Shown: piece after piece, positions 25,030 to 35,128 of the stretch
How the letters are laid out: each line of letters starts with the position of its first letter
How positions within the stretch are numbered: position 1 is the first letter of the stretch
From: an uncultured Prevotella sp.
Lineage (GTDB): Bacteria; Bacteroidota; Bacteroidia; Bacteroidales; Bacteroidaceae
Reading direction: 5' to 3'
Assembly: GCA_946405145.1 (NCBI GenBank)
Contig: CAMJGE010000005.1
Span: 62,001 to 126,000, forward strand
Length of the DNA: 64,000 nucleotides
Made by a program: the position numbers and the translations under genes
Notes under the pieces: generated by a model
Told to the model about the DNA's origin: nothing
What the model saw: the letters and a program-made list of their open reading frames with translations, nothing else
Database searches by the model: none

Positions 25030-27558
25030 ATGCGTAGAAAGCTATATCTGATACTTTGTTTGATGCAGTTGCTGTCGCTTCGGGCAATGGCAGACCGCTC
25101 TGAGAGATTGTTTGAATACTTTAATGCTTCAGACGGTCTGGCAGATAACAGTGCTCAGGTCATCAAGTGTACGAGGACGGGGCGAATGGTGACGGCAACA
25201 ATGGGACAGATCAATTTCTTCGATGGGCAGAAGTTCACTTACATAGATCCTACAGAAGAGAACGTCTATCCGTTAGAGTACTATCAAGGCAATTATCATC
25301 TGTATTTCGATAAATGCCACCATCTGTGGCTGAAAAACAAACAGTCGGTGACCTGTGTGAACCTGACAACTGAGAAATTCGTGAACTCTGTCACAGACGA
25401 GTTCCTGAAATTCGGATTCAGCAAAACCGTTAATGATCTGTTTGTAAGTGATGATGGGATCGTATGGCTGTTGAATGGCTACGACCTCTTCTCTTGTGCT
25501 TCCCAAAAGACCTATCGCATCTTTGCCGGCAAGAGTCTTCAGGATGTGGAAACCTATCGTGACAAATCACTGCTGCTGTTCTATGACGATGGTTCTGTAG
25601 AGGGAAAAGACCTTCAGACCACTAAGACACAGTTCCGTTTACCGGCTTATGATGACAGTAAAAAGGATCTTTATAGGCATTTCTCAGTGATGATTAAGGA
25701 TGGCAACAATATCTATCAGATCCGAAATGGTGAGAAGGCTTCTATCCTGTTGCGCTTTGAGATGAGCAAACGGCAATGGACCACCCTGCATGAGTGCGAG
25801 TTCCATATGAACAATCTCATCAGGAAAGACTCACTCCTCTATATCTCTACACAGTACGGTTATTTGACCTATAACCTCACGACAGGCTCGATACGAAATT
25901 TTGACGAGCTGGTGTTGATGAACGGACAGGTGCTGAAGACGGATATCAACGTGATAGCTTTTGACAAGCAAGGTGGCATGTGGGCTGGTACAGAGCGTAG
26001 AGGACTGCTCTATTCCCGTCCCTTCAATGCGCCTTTCAAGTCGTATAGCTTAGACGATCCTTATGCTCATGAGCTTTTTCAGAAGATGGAACAATACCGT
26101 ACTTCAGTGACTACTTACAGGGATCGTCTTGTGAATTGCGCTTTTCGTGATTCACGTGGATGGACCTGGGTAGGAACGGGACAGGGCTTGCAGCTTTATC
26201 GCAATGAATCAGACAAGCTGCCCCAGATGATTACCCGTCAGGAAGGTCTGCTGAATAATGTGGTTCACTCTATCACTGAGGATCTTGAACACCAGATATG
26301 GGTAGGTACCAGCTATGGCATCTCGTGTGTTATCATTAAGGATAATAATATTGATTACGTGACCAGCTACAGTGATTACGACAGGGTGCCTAATGAGAAC
26401 TTTGCCAATAATGCTGCAGCCTGTTTGCCTGATGGTACGGTGGTGATGCAGTCGCTGGATCATATGGTGACGTTCGATCCTCACCAGATGAATACCATCA
26501 ATGGGAAAATGCACTTTGACATTTATCCCAAGTTGATCCAGTTCTTTGTTAATGGTAATGAAGTGAAGGCTGGCGATAAGGTTGACGGGCAGGTGATTCT
26601 TGACAAAGCCGTTTCGCGTGTACAAGAGATTGACCTGAACTATGATCAGAACTCCCTGACTCTGGTCTTCACGGCTTTGAACTATTTCCGCCCGAATCAT
26701 ACTTACTATCGTGTGCGTGTTATCGGTTTGGATGGTGAATGGCATATCTATTCCAGTCATGAAATCAACTCTATAGTCGATAAAAGTGGTCGTCTGCTTC
26801 TGCAGCTGATGGCTCTGCAACCCGGTTCCTATCAGATTGAGATCCAGGCTTCCATGAATCCCAACAAGTGGGAGACGGAGCCTTATCAATGGACCATCAA
26901 TATCAATGAGCCCTGGTGGCGTTCTACTGGTGTGTATTGGCTTCTGGCATTGGTTATGATGCTTCTTGTGGGTATCAATGCGTATTACTATCTGCGTAAT
27001 GATCGTATGTTTACCTTGCGTGACACTCAGGAGCGCCCGTTGCTTAAGAATATCCGTCGTTTCGCAGAACGCTGCTCAGCCCGTAGCACAGAACTGTTGG
27101 AGCCTTCGTTTGATGAGATTCACGGACGTTTTGATGAAAACCAGATGATGGGTCTGACACCTGAGTTTATCGATATGATGATCAAACTGATGCCTTATGT
27201 GTTGTCGAAGCCTGAAGCCTCGCTGACGATGCGTGAGCTGGGAAAGGAGTCGGGCTTAGAGATACAGGAGTTCTATCATCTGATTACAACGAATATCTAT
27301 AAGAGTCCGCGATCGATGGCACTTTCTCTGATGATGGAGAGAGGTATTGAATTGTTGCGTACGACGGATATGGGTATCGAAGAGATTGCTTCTGAGTTAG
27401 GCTTTGTATCGCCCAACTACTTTGTGGCAGCTTTCTACCAGAAGATGAAAAAAACACCTGCGGAGTATCGTAAGCGCCATACGATCAAAGCGCCTGTCAA
27501 GAGTAATAAGAAGCCCAAGCAGAAAAAGTCGGATTCACGTTTTGAATTTAACGCATGA
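25030..27558 (+). CDS. Transmembrane one-component regulator: periplasmic propeller sensor, Y_Y_Y domain, TM and AraC HTH
   Basis: 842 residues. A signal anchor at the N-terminus (LILCLMQLLSLRAMA) is followed by a periplasmic region of about 600 residues with propeller-type repeats (GRMVTATMGQINFFDG, GWTWVGTGQGLQLY, QIWVGTSYGISC) and a Y_Y_Y-like domain (about 530-625). One transmembrane helix lies near 636-657. The cytoplasmic part lacks a kinase and a receiver and ends in an AraC/XylS HTH pair (about 730-818; ASELGFVSPNYFVAAFYQK). This is a hybrid two-component architecture reduced to a direct sensor-transcription factor, comparable in concept to SusR. It probably senses an oligosaccharide and controls the divergent GH13 gene. 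It ends in an 11-bp overlap with the convergent DUF5103 gene. Confidence 0.9.
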   Translation: MRRKLYLILCLMQLLSLRAMADRSERLFEYFNASDGLADNSAQVIKCTRTGRMVTATMGQINFFDGQKFTYIDPTEENVYPLEYYQGNYHLYFDKCHHLWLKNKQSVTCVNLTTEKFVNSVTDEFLKFGFSKTVNDLFVSDDGIVWLLNGYDLFSCASQKTYRIFAGKSLQDVETYRDKSLLLFYDDGSVEGKDLQTTKTQFRLPAYDDSKKDLYRHFSVMIKDGNNIYQIRNGEKASILLRFEMSKRQWTTLHECEFHMNNLIRKDSLLYISTQYGYLTYNLTTGSIRNFDELVLMNGQVLKTDINVIAFDKQGGMWAGTERRGLLYSRPFNAPFKSYSLDDPYAHELFQKMEQYRTSVTTYRDRLVNCAFRDSRGWTWVGTGQGLQLYRNESDKLPQMITRQEGLLNNVVHSITEDLEHQIWVGTSYGISCVIIKDNNIDYVTSYSDYDRVPNENFANNAAACLPDGTVVMQSLDHMVTFDPHQMNTINGKMHFDIYPKLIQFFVNGNEVKAGDKVDGQVILDKAVSRVQEIDLNYDQNSLTLVFTALNYFRPNHTYYRVRVIGLDGEWHIYSSHEINSIVDKSGRLLLQLMALQPGSYQIEIQASMNPNKWETEPYQWTININEPWWRSTGVYWLLALVMMLLVGINAYYYLRNDRMFTLRDTQERPLLKNIRRFAERCSARSTELLEPSFDEIHGRFDENQMMGLTPEFIDMMIKLMPYVLSKPEASLTMRELGKESGLEIQEFYHLITTNIYKSPRSMALSLMMERGIELLRTTDMGIEEIASELGFVSPNYFVAAFYQKMKKTPAEYRKRHTIKAPVKSNKKPKQKKSDSRFEFNA

Positions 27559-28777
27559 TGATCTGACTATAGGCTGTCAGTCTCCATGTGCGTTCTCCCG
27601 TACCTTTATAATATACCAGTATCTGGTAGCGGTTCTCAGTCTCATAGAAATTGCCTTCTGAGGGTAGGGGATGTGTGCTGCCATCGTCTTTCACCCAGAG
27701 ATACTGATAGGAGTAGTAACCTAGTTTCTGTAGGATGCTGGCGGTATAGAGCCTTTGCGATTCATCATAGTTCATCAGATAGGTGTCAGGGTGCTCTGTA
27801 GCCCAGTGGCCGTCGATCACGATATGTCCTTCTGAAAGCTGAGGGGTTTTCAGACGATAGTTCACCCACACATAATCGCTGATGATATCGTTCTCACGGT
27901 TATCGCTGTTGCGGATGTAGAAAGCGCCATTGGCATCCTCGTCGTAAAGATAGTTCATACGAGGCTCGCTGATATAGGGTTGCGCCTGATAGTTCTTGCC
28001 GTCCCAGCTCACATGTTCGATTCCGAGTGTAGGATGACTGGGGTCGAGTATTTCAAACTTCCGGTATTCGTTGCCGCCATCGAAGATCAGCTCCTTCTTG
28101 TGCTGCCATTCCAGACCGTTCTGACTGATATAGCTTGGACGTACGTTTCTGCACCAGGTGTCTTCACGTGCGTTCTGCATCACCACTGTCTGAATCTGGT
28201 TTTGCGGATCTGTCACGATCTGATTGCCGTATTTCACACCGAAACTCACTTGCTGGTGACTCAGGTTCGTATCGATGTCGGTATTCGAGGATACATTCAC
28301 AGAGAGTGTCATCGACTGCTCTGTCACCATAAACTCTACGGTGGCGATATCTTCATCATGGCCATCTTCGGTAATGTGCAAACGATAGTTACCGCTCAGT
28401 TTCAGTCGGCATCTGTCGTTGGGAATCTGTAGTTTGTAATGGGTATAGGGTACGGTAGTGTTGATACTGCGCTCATAGTCGTCAATCACGTTGTGGTTGA
28501 ATCCTTCCAGCCAGTCACTCTCGAAGAGTTCTTCCGAAGTGGTCCAGTCTGCCTCACAGCGCTCCAGACGGTATATATAGCGGTGATAGTCGTGGGATAG
28601 TTCGTCGAACCCGATATTCAGCACGTCATTCCCCTTGAGTCGCATCACCGTAGGTGATAGCCAGTCTTGGTTCACTACAGCCTGCAGTGATTTTACCTCA
28701 GGTATGTAAGTCCTGTTCTCTGCTGCGCCAGTGGTTGCCATCAGCAGTGCGATGAGACAAAGAGATAGGTGCTTCAT
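27548..28777 (-). CDS. DUF5103 exported beta-rich protein
   Basis: 409 residues with a signal peptide (KHLSLCLIALLMATTGAAE). The rest is beta-rich, with a conserved N-terminal motif (LSPTVMRLKGNDVLNIGFDEL, then YIYRLERCEADWTTSEE) and a C-terminal stretch typical of DUF5103, a family widespread in Bacteroidetes. Function is unknown. It begins 12 bp after rlmH and forms an operon with the lysozyme and rlmH genes. No adhesion or enzymatic motif is visible. Confidence 0.85.
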   Translation of the reverse strand: MKHLSLCLIALLMATTGAAENRTYIPEVKSLQAVVNQDWLSPTVMRLKGNDVLNIGFDELSHDYHRYIYRLERCEADWTTSEELFESDWLEGFNHNVIDDYERSINTTVPYTHYKLQIPNDRCRLKLSGNYRLHITEDGHDEDIATVEFMVTEQSMTLSVNVSSNTDIDTNLSHQQVSFGVKYGNQIVTDPQNQIQTVVMQNAREDTWCRNVRPSYISQNGLEWQHKKELIFDGGNEYRKFEILDPSHPTLGIEHVSWDGKNYQAQPYISEPRMNYLYDEDANGAFYIRNSDNRENDIISDYVWVNYRLKTPQLSEGHIVIDGHWATEHPDTYLMNYDESQRLYTASILQKLGYYSYQYLWVKDDGSTHPLPSEGNFYETENRYQILVYYKGTGERTWRLTAYSQIIMR

Positions 28778-28789
28778 GCTTCTGTTGAT

Positions 28790-29260
28790 TTATTCGTGGT
28801 GATAAGGTTCTCCCTTAATAATGGTACAGGCCCGATACACCTGTTCTGTGAACACCAGTCTGATCATCTGGTGCGAGAAGGTCATCTTCGAGAGCGACAG
28901 CTGTTCGTTGGCACGGGCATAGACCGCTGGTGAGAATCCATAAGGTCCGCCAATGACGAAGATCAATCTCCGGGCGGTGTTACGTTTCTGTTCCAGCCAG
29001 CGGGCAAACTCGATGCTTCGCAGTTCCCTTCCGTGTTCATCCAGCAGCACCAGTGTATCTGAAGGCTGGATCTGTTTCAGAATCAGTTCTCCTTCAGCAG
29101 TCTTCTGCTGTTCTTCTGAAAGACTCTTCGTGTTTTTAAGTTCGGGGATAGTTACGAGTTCGAAAGGCATGTAGTGCCCGATACGCTCCACATAGTCGTT
29201 GATACCGGCTTGGAAGTGCTTGTCTGTGGTCTTGCCAACAAGTATCAGCAGTGTCTTCAT
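28790..29260 (-). CDS. rlmH: 23S rRNA pseudouridine-1915 N3-methyltransferase
   Basis: 156 residues, full length. SPOUT-class motifs are intact: LDEHGRELRSIEFA, FVIGGPYGFS (SAM-binding knot) and the C-terminal RACTIIKGEPYHHE that contains the conserved YHH. It methylates pseudouridine 1915 in helix 69 of 23S rRNA in the assembled ribosome. It lies 7 bp after a lysozyme gene and 12 bp before DUF5103. Confidence 0.97.
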   Translation of the reverse strand: MKTLLILVGKTTDKHFQAGINDYVERIGHYMPFELVTIPELKNTKSLSEEQQKTAEGELILKQIQPSDTLVLLDEHGRELRSIEFARWLEQKRNTARRLIFVIGGPYGFSPAVYARANEQLSLSKMTFSHQMIRLVFTEQVYRACTIIKGEPYHHE

Positions 29261-29267
29261 ACCTTAT

Positions 29268-30611
29268 TTATTGAATGGTTTCGCTCTCCAGGAACTCATC
29301 AAACTGTCTCTGGTAGCCATTGAACACGTTGATATCCACATCACCTTGAATGCCTGCCACACGTCCATCCGGACAGAGTTGCCAGTACGTCAGTTTCAGA
29401 TCAGGCTTGTATTCACTGTATCGGGCGATCCACACGCGGTAGTCCCGCTTCAGGTCTGGCTGATTTGAGAGATAGTTGTTTACGAACATCTGGTTCACGT
29501 AGAGTACGGGTTTTACACCTGTCCATTGCTCTACGGCATTGAGCCACACACGGATATGACGGAACATGGGCTCAGGTCCGCCCATCTGCTGAATCTGCGA
29601 CTTGCTGGGCTCGATATCAAGCACAGGAGGCAGGTCGCCCTTGCGGAACAAGGTGTTACGGATGAAGTGCTTCGCCTGAGCTGCGCCAGAGGTGCGCGTA
29701 GAGAAGAAGTGGTAGGCTCCTGCACGAATCCCGTGTTCTCGGGCTTGCGCATAATCATTCACATAGAACTTATTACGCACGGTGGTGCCTTCTGTCGATT
29801 TGATATAGGCAAACGAGATGGGATAGTCAGCCTTGCCCCTCACGTTGTTGCTACCATTCTTTCCTACATAGGTGATACGCAGTTTATCCCATAGGATAGG
29901 GAGGGGCTTGCGCCCTTTGCCGTGCTGATAACGTGCGATGTCGATACCATAGATACGCTCTGAAGTATATCTCATGCGTTCACCCATAAAACGGTTCTTT
30001 CGCCATTCACCCACCCGCAGACGAGGATTCTCAATGTCGGCCAACTGCATCTCCAGTCCGAAGCCTTGTTTCTTGTCCTGTTCCCAGCGCCCTTCGTAGT
30101 AGCTCCCGTTAGATGCCAGATAGGAGCCGTGTCCGCTGGCACCCGTTTGGGAGTAATCCCCCTGATAGGTACCTTCGGCATCAGCCCTGATGGCGGTTAC
30201 AATCGTATCAGCCTGACAGACGGCAAGAATTGTTCTTCCCAAAGTGTCGAGGGTGATGACAGTACCTTCGCGAGAATAGCCTTTCCAGGTGCCTACGTTT
30301 CTTAGGGCAAGATGCGGGTTGATAGTCGTATGATGGCGCTTGCCTTCTACAAAGCCAACCACCATCTCATAGCCCTCATCCTGCACGTTATGACGATCCA
30401 GATAATATTGGATCTCTGACTGAACTTTCGGGTTGCTAGGCGAACTAGGAGTGCTAGGATTACTAGGGATACTAGGATTACTAGGATTACTAGGAATGCT
30501 AGGGGTGCTAGTTATCCTAGCCACTTCTCCCTTCATGGGGCGGGGGAGGATATAGGTGGCACCTATCAGTGCCACAAATGGTATGGTAATATATAATAAT
30601 GTCTTTTTCAT
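29268..30611 (-). CDS. Membrane-anchored GH25 lysozyme with MORN-like repeats and a CTAG-encoded PSN linker
   Basis: 447 residues from the ATG at 30611; the frame upstream runs through the promoter. An N-terminal hydrophobic segment (TLLYITIPFVALIGATYIL) is followed by a Pro-Ser-Asn/Ile/Thr linker (about 32-61) encoded by a CTAG 9-mer array. MORN-like repeats (YQGDYSQTGASGHGSYLASNG, about 145-200) and a GH25 domain (about 215-440) come next. GH25 catalytic motifs are IDIARYQHG, VLDIEPS and DVDINVF. It probably trims peptidoglycan from the periplasmic face of the inner membrane. It leads the lysozyme-rlmH-DUF5103 operon. Confidence 0.92.
   Translation of the reverse strand: MKKTLLYITIPFVALIGATYILPRPMKGEVARITSTPSIPSNPSNPSIPSNPSTPSSPSNPKVQSEIQYYLDRHNVQDEGYEMVVGFVEGKRHHTTINPHLALRNVGTWKGYSREGTVITLDTLGRTILAVCQADTIVTAIRADAEGTYQGDYSQTGASGHGSYLASNGSYYEGRWEQDKKQGFGLEMQLADIENPRLRVGEWRKNRFMGERMRYTSERIYGIDIARYQHGKGRKPLPILWDKLRITYVGKNGSNNVRGKADYPISFAYIKSTEGTTVRNKFYVNDYAQAREHGIRAGAYHFFSTRTSGAAQAKHFIRNTLFRKGDLPPVLDIEPSKSQIQQMGGPEPMFRHIRVWLNAVEQWTGVKPVLYVNQMFVNNYLSNQPDLKRDYRVWIARYSEYKPDLKLTYWQLCPDGRVAGIQGDVDINVFNGYQRQFDEFLESETIQ
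30436..30520. repeat. CTAG nonamer array A (in lysozyme gene)
   Basis: Ten CTAG tetramers start at 30436, 30445, 30454, 30463, 30472, 30481, 30490, 30499, 30508 and 30517, an exact 9-nt period. The five bases between them vary (on the coding strand TAATC, TATCC, CATTC, CACTC). Coding phase is xCT-AGx, giving Pro-Ser-Asn-type triplets. Confidence 0.95.
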
Positions 30612-30622
30612 CTTTCTGGGTG

Positions 30623-30630
30623 CAAAGATA
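30623..30630 (-). promoter_or_regulatory. -7 promoter box of the lysozyme-rlmH-DUF5103 operon
   Basis: Minus-strand TATCTTTG, 11 bp before the ATG. No TTTG at the expected -33 place. Confidence 0.65.
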
Positions 30631-30674
30631 ATATAAATTAATGAGAAAAAGCGTGGCATAAAGAAAATTTTTAG

Positions 30675-30682
30675 TAACTTTG
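30675..30682 (+). promoter_or_regulatory. -7 promoter box of the Fe-alcohol dehydrogenase gene
   Basis: TAACTTTG, 30 bp before the ATG at 30713. No clear -33 element. Confidence 0.6.
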
Positions 30683-30712
30683 CCTGCAAAAATCAGATAA
30701 TACAAAAAAGAA

Positions 30713-31900
30713 ATGAAAGACTTTAATTTCTATGCGCCTACACGAGTGGTATTCGGTAGCGAGTCGGAAGAAAAACTTCCACAGTTGATTCAGCAGTATG
30801 GTGGAAAAAAAGTGTTGGTACACTATGGTGGTGGTAGTGCCCGCAAATCAGGATTGCTGGATAAGGTAGAGAAGATGCTGTCTGAGGCAGGTATAGCATA
30901 TGTTGAATTGGGTGGGGTAGTACCCAACCCATTATTAAGTAAGGTTCGCGAGGGCATAGATCTTTGTCGCCGTGAGAATGTGGACTTCATTCTTGCTGTA
31001 GGTGGCGGCTCTGTGATTGACTCGTCGAAGGCTATCGGTTATGGTGTCGGCTATGATGGTGATGTGTGGGACTTCTGGGATGGTAAGGCTGTGCCTCAGA
31101 CCTGTCTGCCTATCGGTGTGATACTGACAATCCCTGCTGCTGGCAGTGAGATGTCGTCGAGTTGTGTGATTACTAACGATGCGGGTATGCTGAAACGAGG
31201 CGTGAACAGTGATCTGTGTCGCTGTAAGTTCGCCATCATGAATCCGGAGCGCACTTATACTTTACCACCTTATCAGACGGCTGCAGGTGCTACAGATATT
31301 ATGATGCATACGATGGAGCGTTACTTCTCGAAATATGAAGATGCCATCCTGACGGATGCTATAGCTGAAGCGCTGTTGCGCACGGTAAAGGATGCCACCT
31401 ATGAGGTGCTTCGCCATCCAGAGGACTATCGTCATCGTGCTGCCATCATGTGGGCCAGTTCTTTATCTCATAACGATCTTACGGAGTGTGGCACAGAGAA
31501 GGACTTTGCCTGTCATAAGCTCGAACACGAACTCAGTGGTCTCTTTGGTGTCACGCATGGAGCAGGTTTGGCTGCCATCTGGGGATCTTGGGCACGTTAT
31601 GTGATGGATAAGCACCTCTCACGTTTCGTGCAGTTTGCTGTCAATGTGATGGGGGTAACTAATGATTTCACCTCTCCTAAGGCCACAGCTCTGAAGGGTG
31701 TAGAGGCTATCGAGCAGTTCTATCGCGCCATCGGAATGCCTGTCAATATCCCAGAGCTGATTGGGCGTGAGGCCACTGATGAAGAGATCAAGACATTGGT
31801 GGATAAGTGTAGTCGTGGTGGTAAGATGAACATCGGTGCAATGGAGGTGCTGACACCTGTCGATATGGAAGCCATTTACCGGCTCGCGAACCGGAAATAA
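30713..31900 (+). CDS. Iron-containing alcohol dehydrogenase (BDH/YqhD type)
   Basis: 395 residues, full length. It starts with FNFYAPTRVVFG as butanol dehydrogenases do. The NAD(P) loop is GGGSVIDSSK. Metal ligands are expected from the Asp in AAGATDIMMHTMERYF, its second His, and the His residues in FGVTHGAGLAAIWG and nearby. It reduces aldehydes or ketoaldehydes with NAD(P)H in the cytoplasm. It is a single-gene unit. YqhD-type enzymes often use NADPH for aldehyde detoxification; cofactor choice cannot be fixed here. Confidence 0.93.
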   Translation: MKDFNFYAPTRVVFGSESEEKLPQLIQQYGGKKVLVHYGGGSARKSGLLDKVEKMLSEAGIAYVELGGVVPNPLLSKVREGIDLCRRENVDFILAVGGGSVIDSSKAIGYGVGYDGDVWDFWDGKAVPQTCLPIGVILTIPAAGSEMSSSCVITNDAGMLKRGVNSDLCRCKFAIMNPERTYTLPPYQTAAGATDIMMHTMERYFSKYEDAILTDAIAEALLRTVKDATYEVLRHPEDYRHRAAIMWASSLSHNDLTECGTEKDFACHKLEHELSGLFGVTHGAGLAAIWGSWARYVMDKHLSRFVQFAVNVMGVTNDFTSPKATALKGVEAIEQFYRAIGMPVNIPELIGREATDEEIKTLVDKCSRGGKMNIGAMEVLTPVDMEAIYRLANRK

Positions 31901-31972
31901 TGAGAAAACGGCGTTGAAATTGCTATAAAACTGACAAATTATTAGGAATTTAAGCAAAAAAGTTACAAATTA

Positions 31973-32004
31973 TTTGTTTGTTACGAAGATTATGGTTACT
32001 TTTG
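31973..32004 (+). promoter_or_regulatory. Promoter of the leu operon
   Basis: TTTG (31973-31976), 20-bp spacer, TACTTTTG (31997-32004), 27 bp upstream of the leader peptide ATG. Confidence 0.85.
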
Positions 32005-32031
32005 CAGCCGAAACAGAAAAAAAGATTAAGC

Positions 32032-32112
32032 ATGAAGAGTCTGAATCTACTTAACGCCATTATTATTATTCGACTGCAGGGAGCAGGCGGAAGTGATAGG
32101 GCGTATCTATAG
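32032..32112 (+). CDS. leuL: Leu/Ile-rich leader peptide of the leu operon
   Basis: A 26-codon frame lies between the promoter and a terminator hairpin. It begins MKSLNLLNAIIIIRLQGAGG and ends in Leu then TAG. It holds five Leu codons (CTG, CTA, CTT, CTG, CTA) and four consecutive Ile codons (ATT). The order promoter, codon-biased short frame, hairpin with T tract, leuA is that of transcription attenuation: ribosome stalling at Leu or Ile codons would favour an antiterminator. The mix of Leu and Ile fits an operon that may feed both pathways. The competing antiterminator pairing was not worked out in detail. Confidence 0.8.
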   Translation: MKSLNLLNAIIIIRLQGAGGSDRAYL

Positions 32113-32136
32113 GTCAGATGCTGAAACTGAATATTG

Positions 32137-32178
32137 AAGAGCCTTTCTCACTTCCGAGTGTGAAAGGCTCTTTCTTTT
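32137..32178 (+). terminator. Attenuator of the leu operon
   Basis: AAGAGCCTTTC (32137-32147) pairs perfectly with GAAAGGCTCTT (32162-32172), continued inward by CAC/GTG pairs, then TTTCTTTT. It lies 52 bp before leuA. Confidence 0.88.
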
Positions 32179-32230
32179 GATAGGCAGAAAAAGTAAACCA
32201 AATACAAATAACATTAGATGAATTAAAAAG

Positions 32231-33736
32231 ATGAGTGACAGATTGTTTATTTTCGACACAACACTCCGCGATGGCGAACAGGTGCCCGGATGCCAGTTGA
32301 ATACTGTAGAGAAGATTCAGGTGGCAAAGGCGCTGGAGCAGTTGGGTGTGGATGTGATCGAAGCAGGATTCCCCGTTTCTTCGCCAGGCGATTTCAACTC
32401 TGTAATTGAGATCTCTAAGGCTGTGACATGGCCGGTTATCTGCGCCTTGACTCGTGCAGTGGAGCATGATATCGATGTGGCTTTTGAAGCCCTGAAGTAT
32501 GCCAAGCACAAACGTATCCACACTGGTATTGGTACCAGTGATGAGCACATTTTGTATAAGTTCAACTCCACGCGTGAGGAAATACTTGAGCGTGCCGTTG
32601 CAGCCACAAAGTATGCCAAACGTTTTGTGGATGATGTAGAGTTCTATTGCGAAGATGCCGGGCGTACCGACAACGAATACCTTGCCCAGGTGGTAGAGGC
32701 AGTGATCAAGGCAGGTGCCACTGTTGTCAATATCCCTGATACCACAGGCTATTGTCTGCCTCAGGAATACTATGAGAAGATAAAGTATCTGAAGGAACAT
32801 GTCGATGGTATAGATCGTGCCATCCTCTCTACCCACTGTCACAACGACTTAGGAATGGCTACAGCCAATACACTGAATGGTGTCTTGGCTGGTGCACGTC
32901 AGGTAGAGGTAACGATCAATGGTATCGGAGAGCGTGCTGGTAACACCTCACTCGAAGAGATTGCTATGATCCTGAAGTGCCACAAGGGTATCGGTATCGA
33001 TACCAATATCAACACCACGAAGATCTATCCCATCAGCCGTATGGTGTCTTCGTTGATGAATATGCCCGTCCAACCCAATAAGGCCATTGTGGGACGTAAT
33101 GCCTTTGCCCACTCCAGCGGTATTCATCAGGATGGTGTGCTGAAGAATGTACATACCTATGAGATCATGGATCCCAAGGATGTAGGTATTGATGATAACT
33201 CTATCGTACTGACAGCCCGTAGTGGACGAGCTGCCCTGAAGCATCGCCTGCACGTGAATGGTGTTGATCTCGAAGAAGAAAAACTCGACAAGGTCTATGA
33301 GAAGTTCCTGATCCTCGCCGACCAGAAGAAGGAGGTGACAGATGCCGATGCTTTGATGTTGGCTGGTGCGGATACCGCTGATACCCATGCTGTTAGACTC
33401 GATTTTCTGCAAGTTACTACAGGTAAGGGCGTGAAGAGTGTCGCCTCTATCGGACTTGATATCAGCGGACAGAAGTTCGAGGCTGCCGCCTCTGGCAACG
33501 GTCCTGTCGATGCTGCCATCAAGGCACTGAAGAAGATCATCATGAAGCAGATGACGCTGAAGGAATTTACGATCCAAGCCATCTCCAAAGGCTCCGACGA
33601 TGTAGGTAAGGTCCACATGCAGGTGGAGTATGATGGCTCCCTCTATTATGGCTTTGGTGCCAATACCGATATCGTGACGGCCTCTGTTGAAGCTTATATC
33701 GACTGTATCAACAAATTTAAAAAGGAAGACGAATGA
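32231..33736 (+). CDS. leuA: 2-isopropylmalate synthase
   Basis: 501 residues. The DRE-TIM metallolyase barrel carries [14 protein letters not shown] at the start, the metal-binding HxH in [10 protein letters not shown] and [14 protein letters not shown]. The C-terminal LeuA dimer/allosteric domain spans about 385-500, so leucine feedback is expected. It condenses acetyl-CoA with 2-oxoisovalerate. It is the first structural gene after the attenuator and overlaps leuC by 4 bp (ATGA). Confidence 0.96.
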   Translation: MSDRLFIFDTTLRDGEQVPGCQLNTVEKIQVAKALEQLGVDVIEAGFPVSSPGDFNSVIEISKAVTWPVICALTRAVEHDIDVAFEALKYAKHKRIHTGIGTSDEHILYKFNSTREEILERAVAATKYAKRFVDDVEFYCEDAGRTDNEYLAQVVEAVIKAGATVVNIPDTTGYCLPQEYYEKIKYLKEHVDGIDRAILSTHCHNDLGMATANTLNGVLAGARQVEVTINGIGERAGNTSLEEIAMILKCHKGIGIDTNINTTKIYPISRMVSSLMNMPVQPNKAIVGRNAFAHSSGIHQDGVLKNVHTYEIMDPKDVGIDDNSIVLTARSGRAALKHRLHVNGVDLEEEKLDKVYEKFLILADQKKEVTDADALMLAGADTADTHAVRLDFLQVTTGKGVKSVASIGLDISGQKFEAAASGNGPVDAAIKALKKIIMKQMTLKEFTIQAISKGSDDVGKVHMQVEYDGSLYYGFGANTDIVTASVEAYIDCINKFKKEDE

Positions 33737-35109
33737 ATACATTATTTGATAAGATATGGGATCAGCACGTGGTGCAGCAGGTTGCCGACGGTCCCACCCA
33801 GCTATATATCGATCGCCTCTACTGTCACGAGGTCACTTCGCCTCAGGCTTTCGAAGGCATGCGGACACGCGGCCTGAAGTGCTTCCGTCCCTCCCAGATC
33901 TTCTGTATGCCGGATCATAACACACCAACCCATGATCAGGACAAACCTATCGCAGATCCTGTTTCCAAGACCCAGGTGGACACGTTGGCAAAGAATGCCG
34001 CCGACTTCGGTCTGACGCATTACGGCATGATGTCGAAGGATAATGGCATTATCCATGTGGTAGGACCAGAGAAGGGACTCTCGCTGCCGGGTATGACGAT
34101 TGTGTGTGGCGATTCCCACACCTCTACCCACGGCGCTATGGGAGCAGTGGCTTTTGGCATCGGCACTTCTGAAGTAGAGATGGTGATGGCCTCGCAGTGC
34201 ATCCTCCAGCAAAAACCCAAGTCGATGCGTATCAGTATCAACGGTACCCTGCAGAAAGGTGTCACCGCTAAAGATGTGGCTCTCTATCTGATGGCGCAGC
34301 TCACCACTTCTGGTGCTACAGGCTACTTTGTGGAATATGCGGGTTCAGTGGTGCGCAACCTCTCTATGGAGGGACGCCTGACGCTTTGCAACCTCTCTAT
34401 TGAGATGGGAGCACGTGGTGGATTCGTGGCGCCAGATGAAACCACCTTTAATTATCTGAAGGGTAGGGAGTATGCTCCGAAAGGTGAGGCATGGGATAAG
34501 GCTGTAGCCTATTGGAAGACCCTGAAGAGCGGTGACGATGCTGTGTTTGATAAGGAACTCTCCTTCGACGCTGCCGACATAGAGCCCCGCATCACTTACG
34601 GCACGAACCCAGGTATGGGCATCGGCATCACCGAAACGATACCCAACGAACAAGGTGCCGGTTTCGAGAAAGCCCTCCACTATATGGGCTTCGAGGCAGG
34701 ACAGCAGCTGTTGGGCACAAAGGTGGATTACGTCTTCCTCGGTGCTTGTACCAACGGGCGCATCGAAGACTTCCGAGCTTTTGCCTCTATCGTCAAGGGT
34801 CGCCAGAAGGCTGCCGATGTCATCGCATGGCTCGTTCCAGGCTCATGGGCGGTCGATCAGCAGATCCGTGAAGAAGGACTCGACAAGGTGCTGGAGGCGG
34901 CAGGTTTTGCTATCCGTCAGCCTGGCTGTTCGGCTTGTCTGGCGATGAACGACGACAAGGTGCCAGCCGGCAAACTGTCAGTCTCTACCTCTAACCGTAA
35001 TTTCGAAGGTCGTCAGGGACCAGGTGCCCGCACCATTCTGGCATCGCCCTTAACTGCTGCTGCAGCGGCTGTCACTGGCGTAATCACCGATCCAAGAGAA
35101 TTAATGTAA
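33733..35109 (+). CDS. leuC: 3-isopropylmalate dehydratase large subunit
   Basis: 458 residues. Aconitase-family motifs: [20 protein letters not shown], and the three [4Fe-4S] Cys ligands in FLGACTNGR and [11 protein letters not shown]. It works with LeuD to isomerise 2-isopropylmalate, and in organisms with the citramalate route also converts citramalate. Translation is coupled to leuA; leuD starts 19 bp later. Confidence 0.97.
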   Translation: MNTLFDKIWDQHVVQQVADGPTQLYIDRLYCHEVTSPQAFEGMRTRGLKCFRPSQIFCMPDHNTPTHDQDKPIADPVSKTQVDTLAKNAADFGLTHYGMMSKDNGIIHVVGPEKGLSLPGMTIVCGDSHTSTHGAMGAVAFGIGTSEVEMVMASQCILQQKPKSMRISINGTLQKGVTAKDVALYLMAQLTTSGATGYFVEYAGSVVRNLSMEGRLTLCNLSIEMGARGGFVAPDETTFNYLKGREYAPKGEAWDKAVAYWKTLKSGDDAVFDKELSFDAADIEPRITYGTNPGMGIGITETIPNEQGAGFEKALHYMGFEAGQQLLGTKVDYVFLGACTNGRIEDFRAFASIVKGRQKAADVIAWLVPGSWAVDQQIREEGLDKVLEAAGFAIRQPGCSACLAMNDDKVPAGKLSVSTSNRNFEGRQGPGARTILASPLTAAAAAVTGVITDPRELM

Positions 35110-35128
35110 TGCCCAAAGAAAATAAAAG

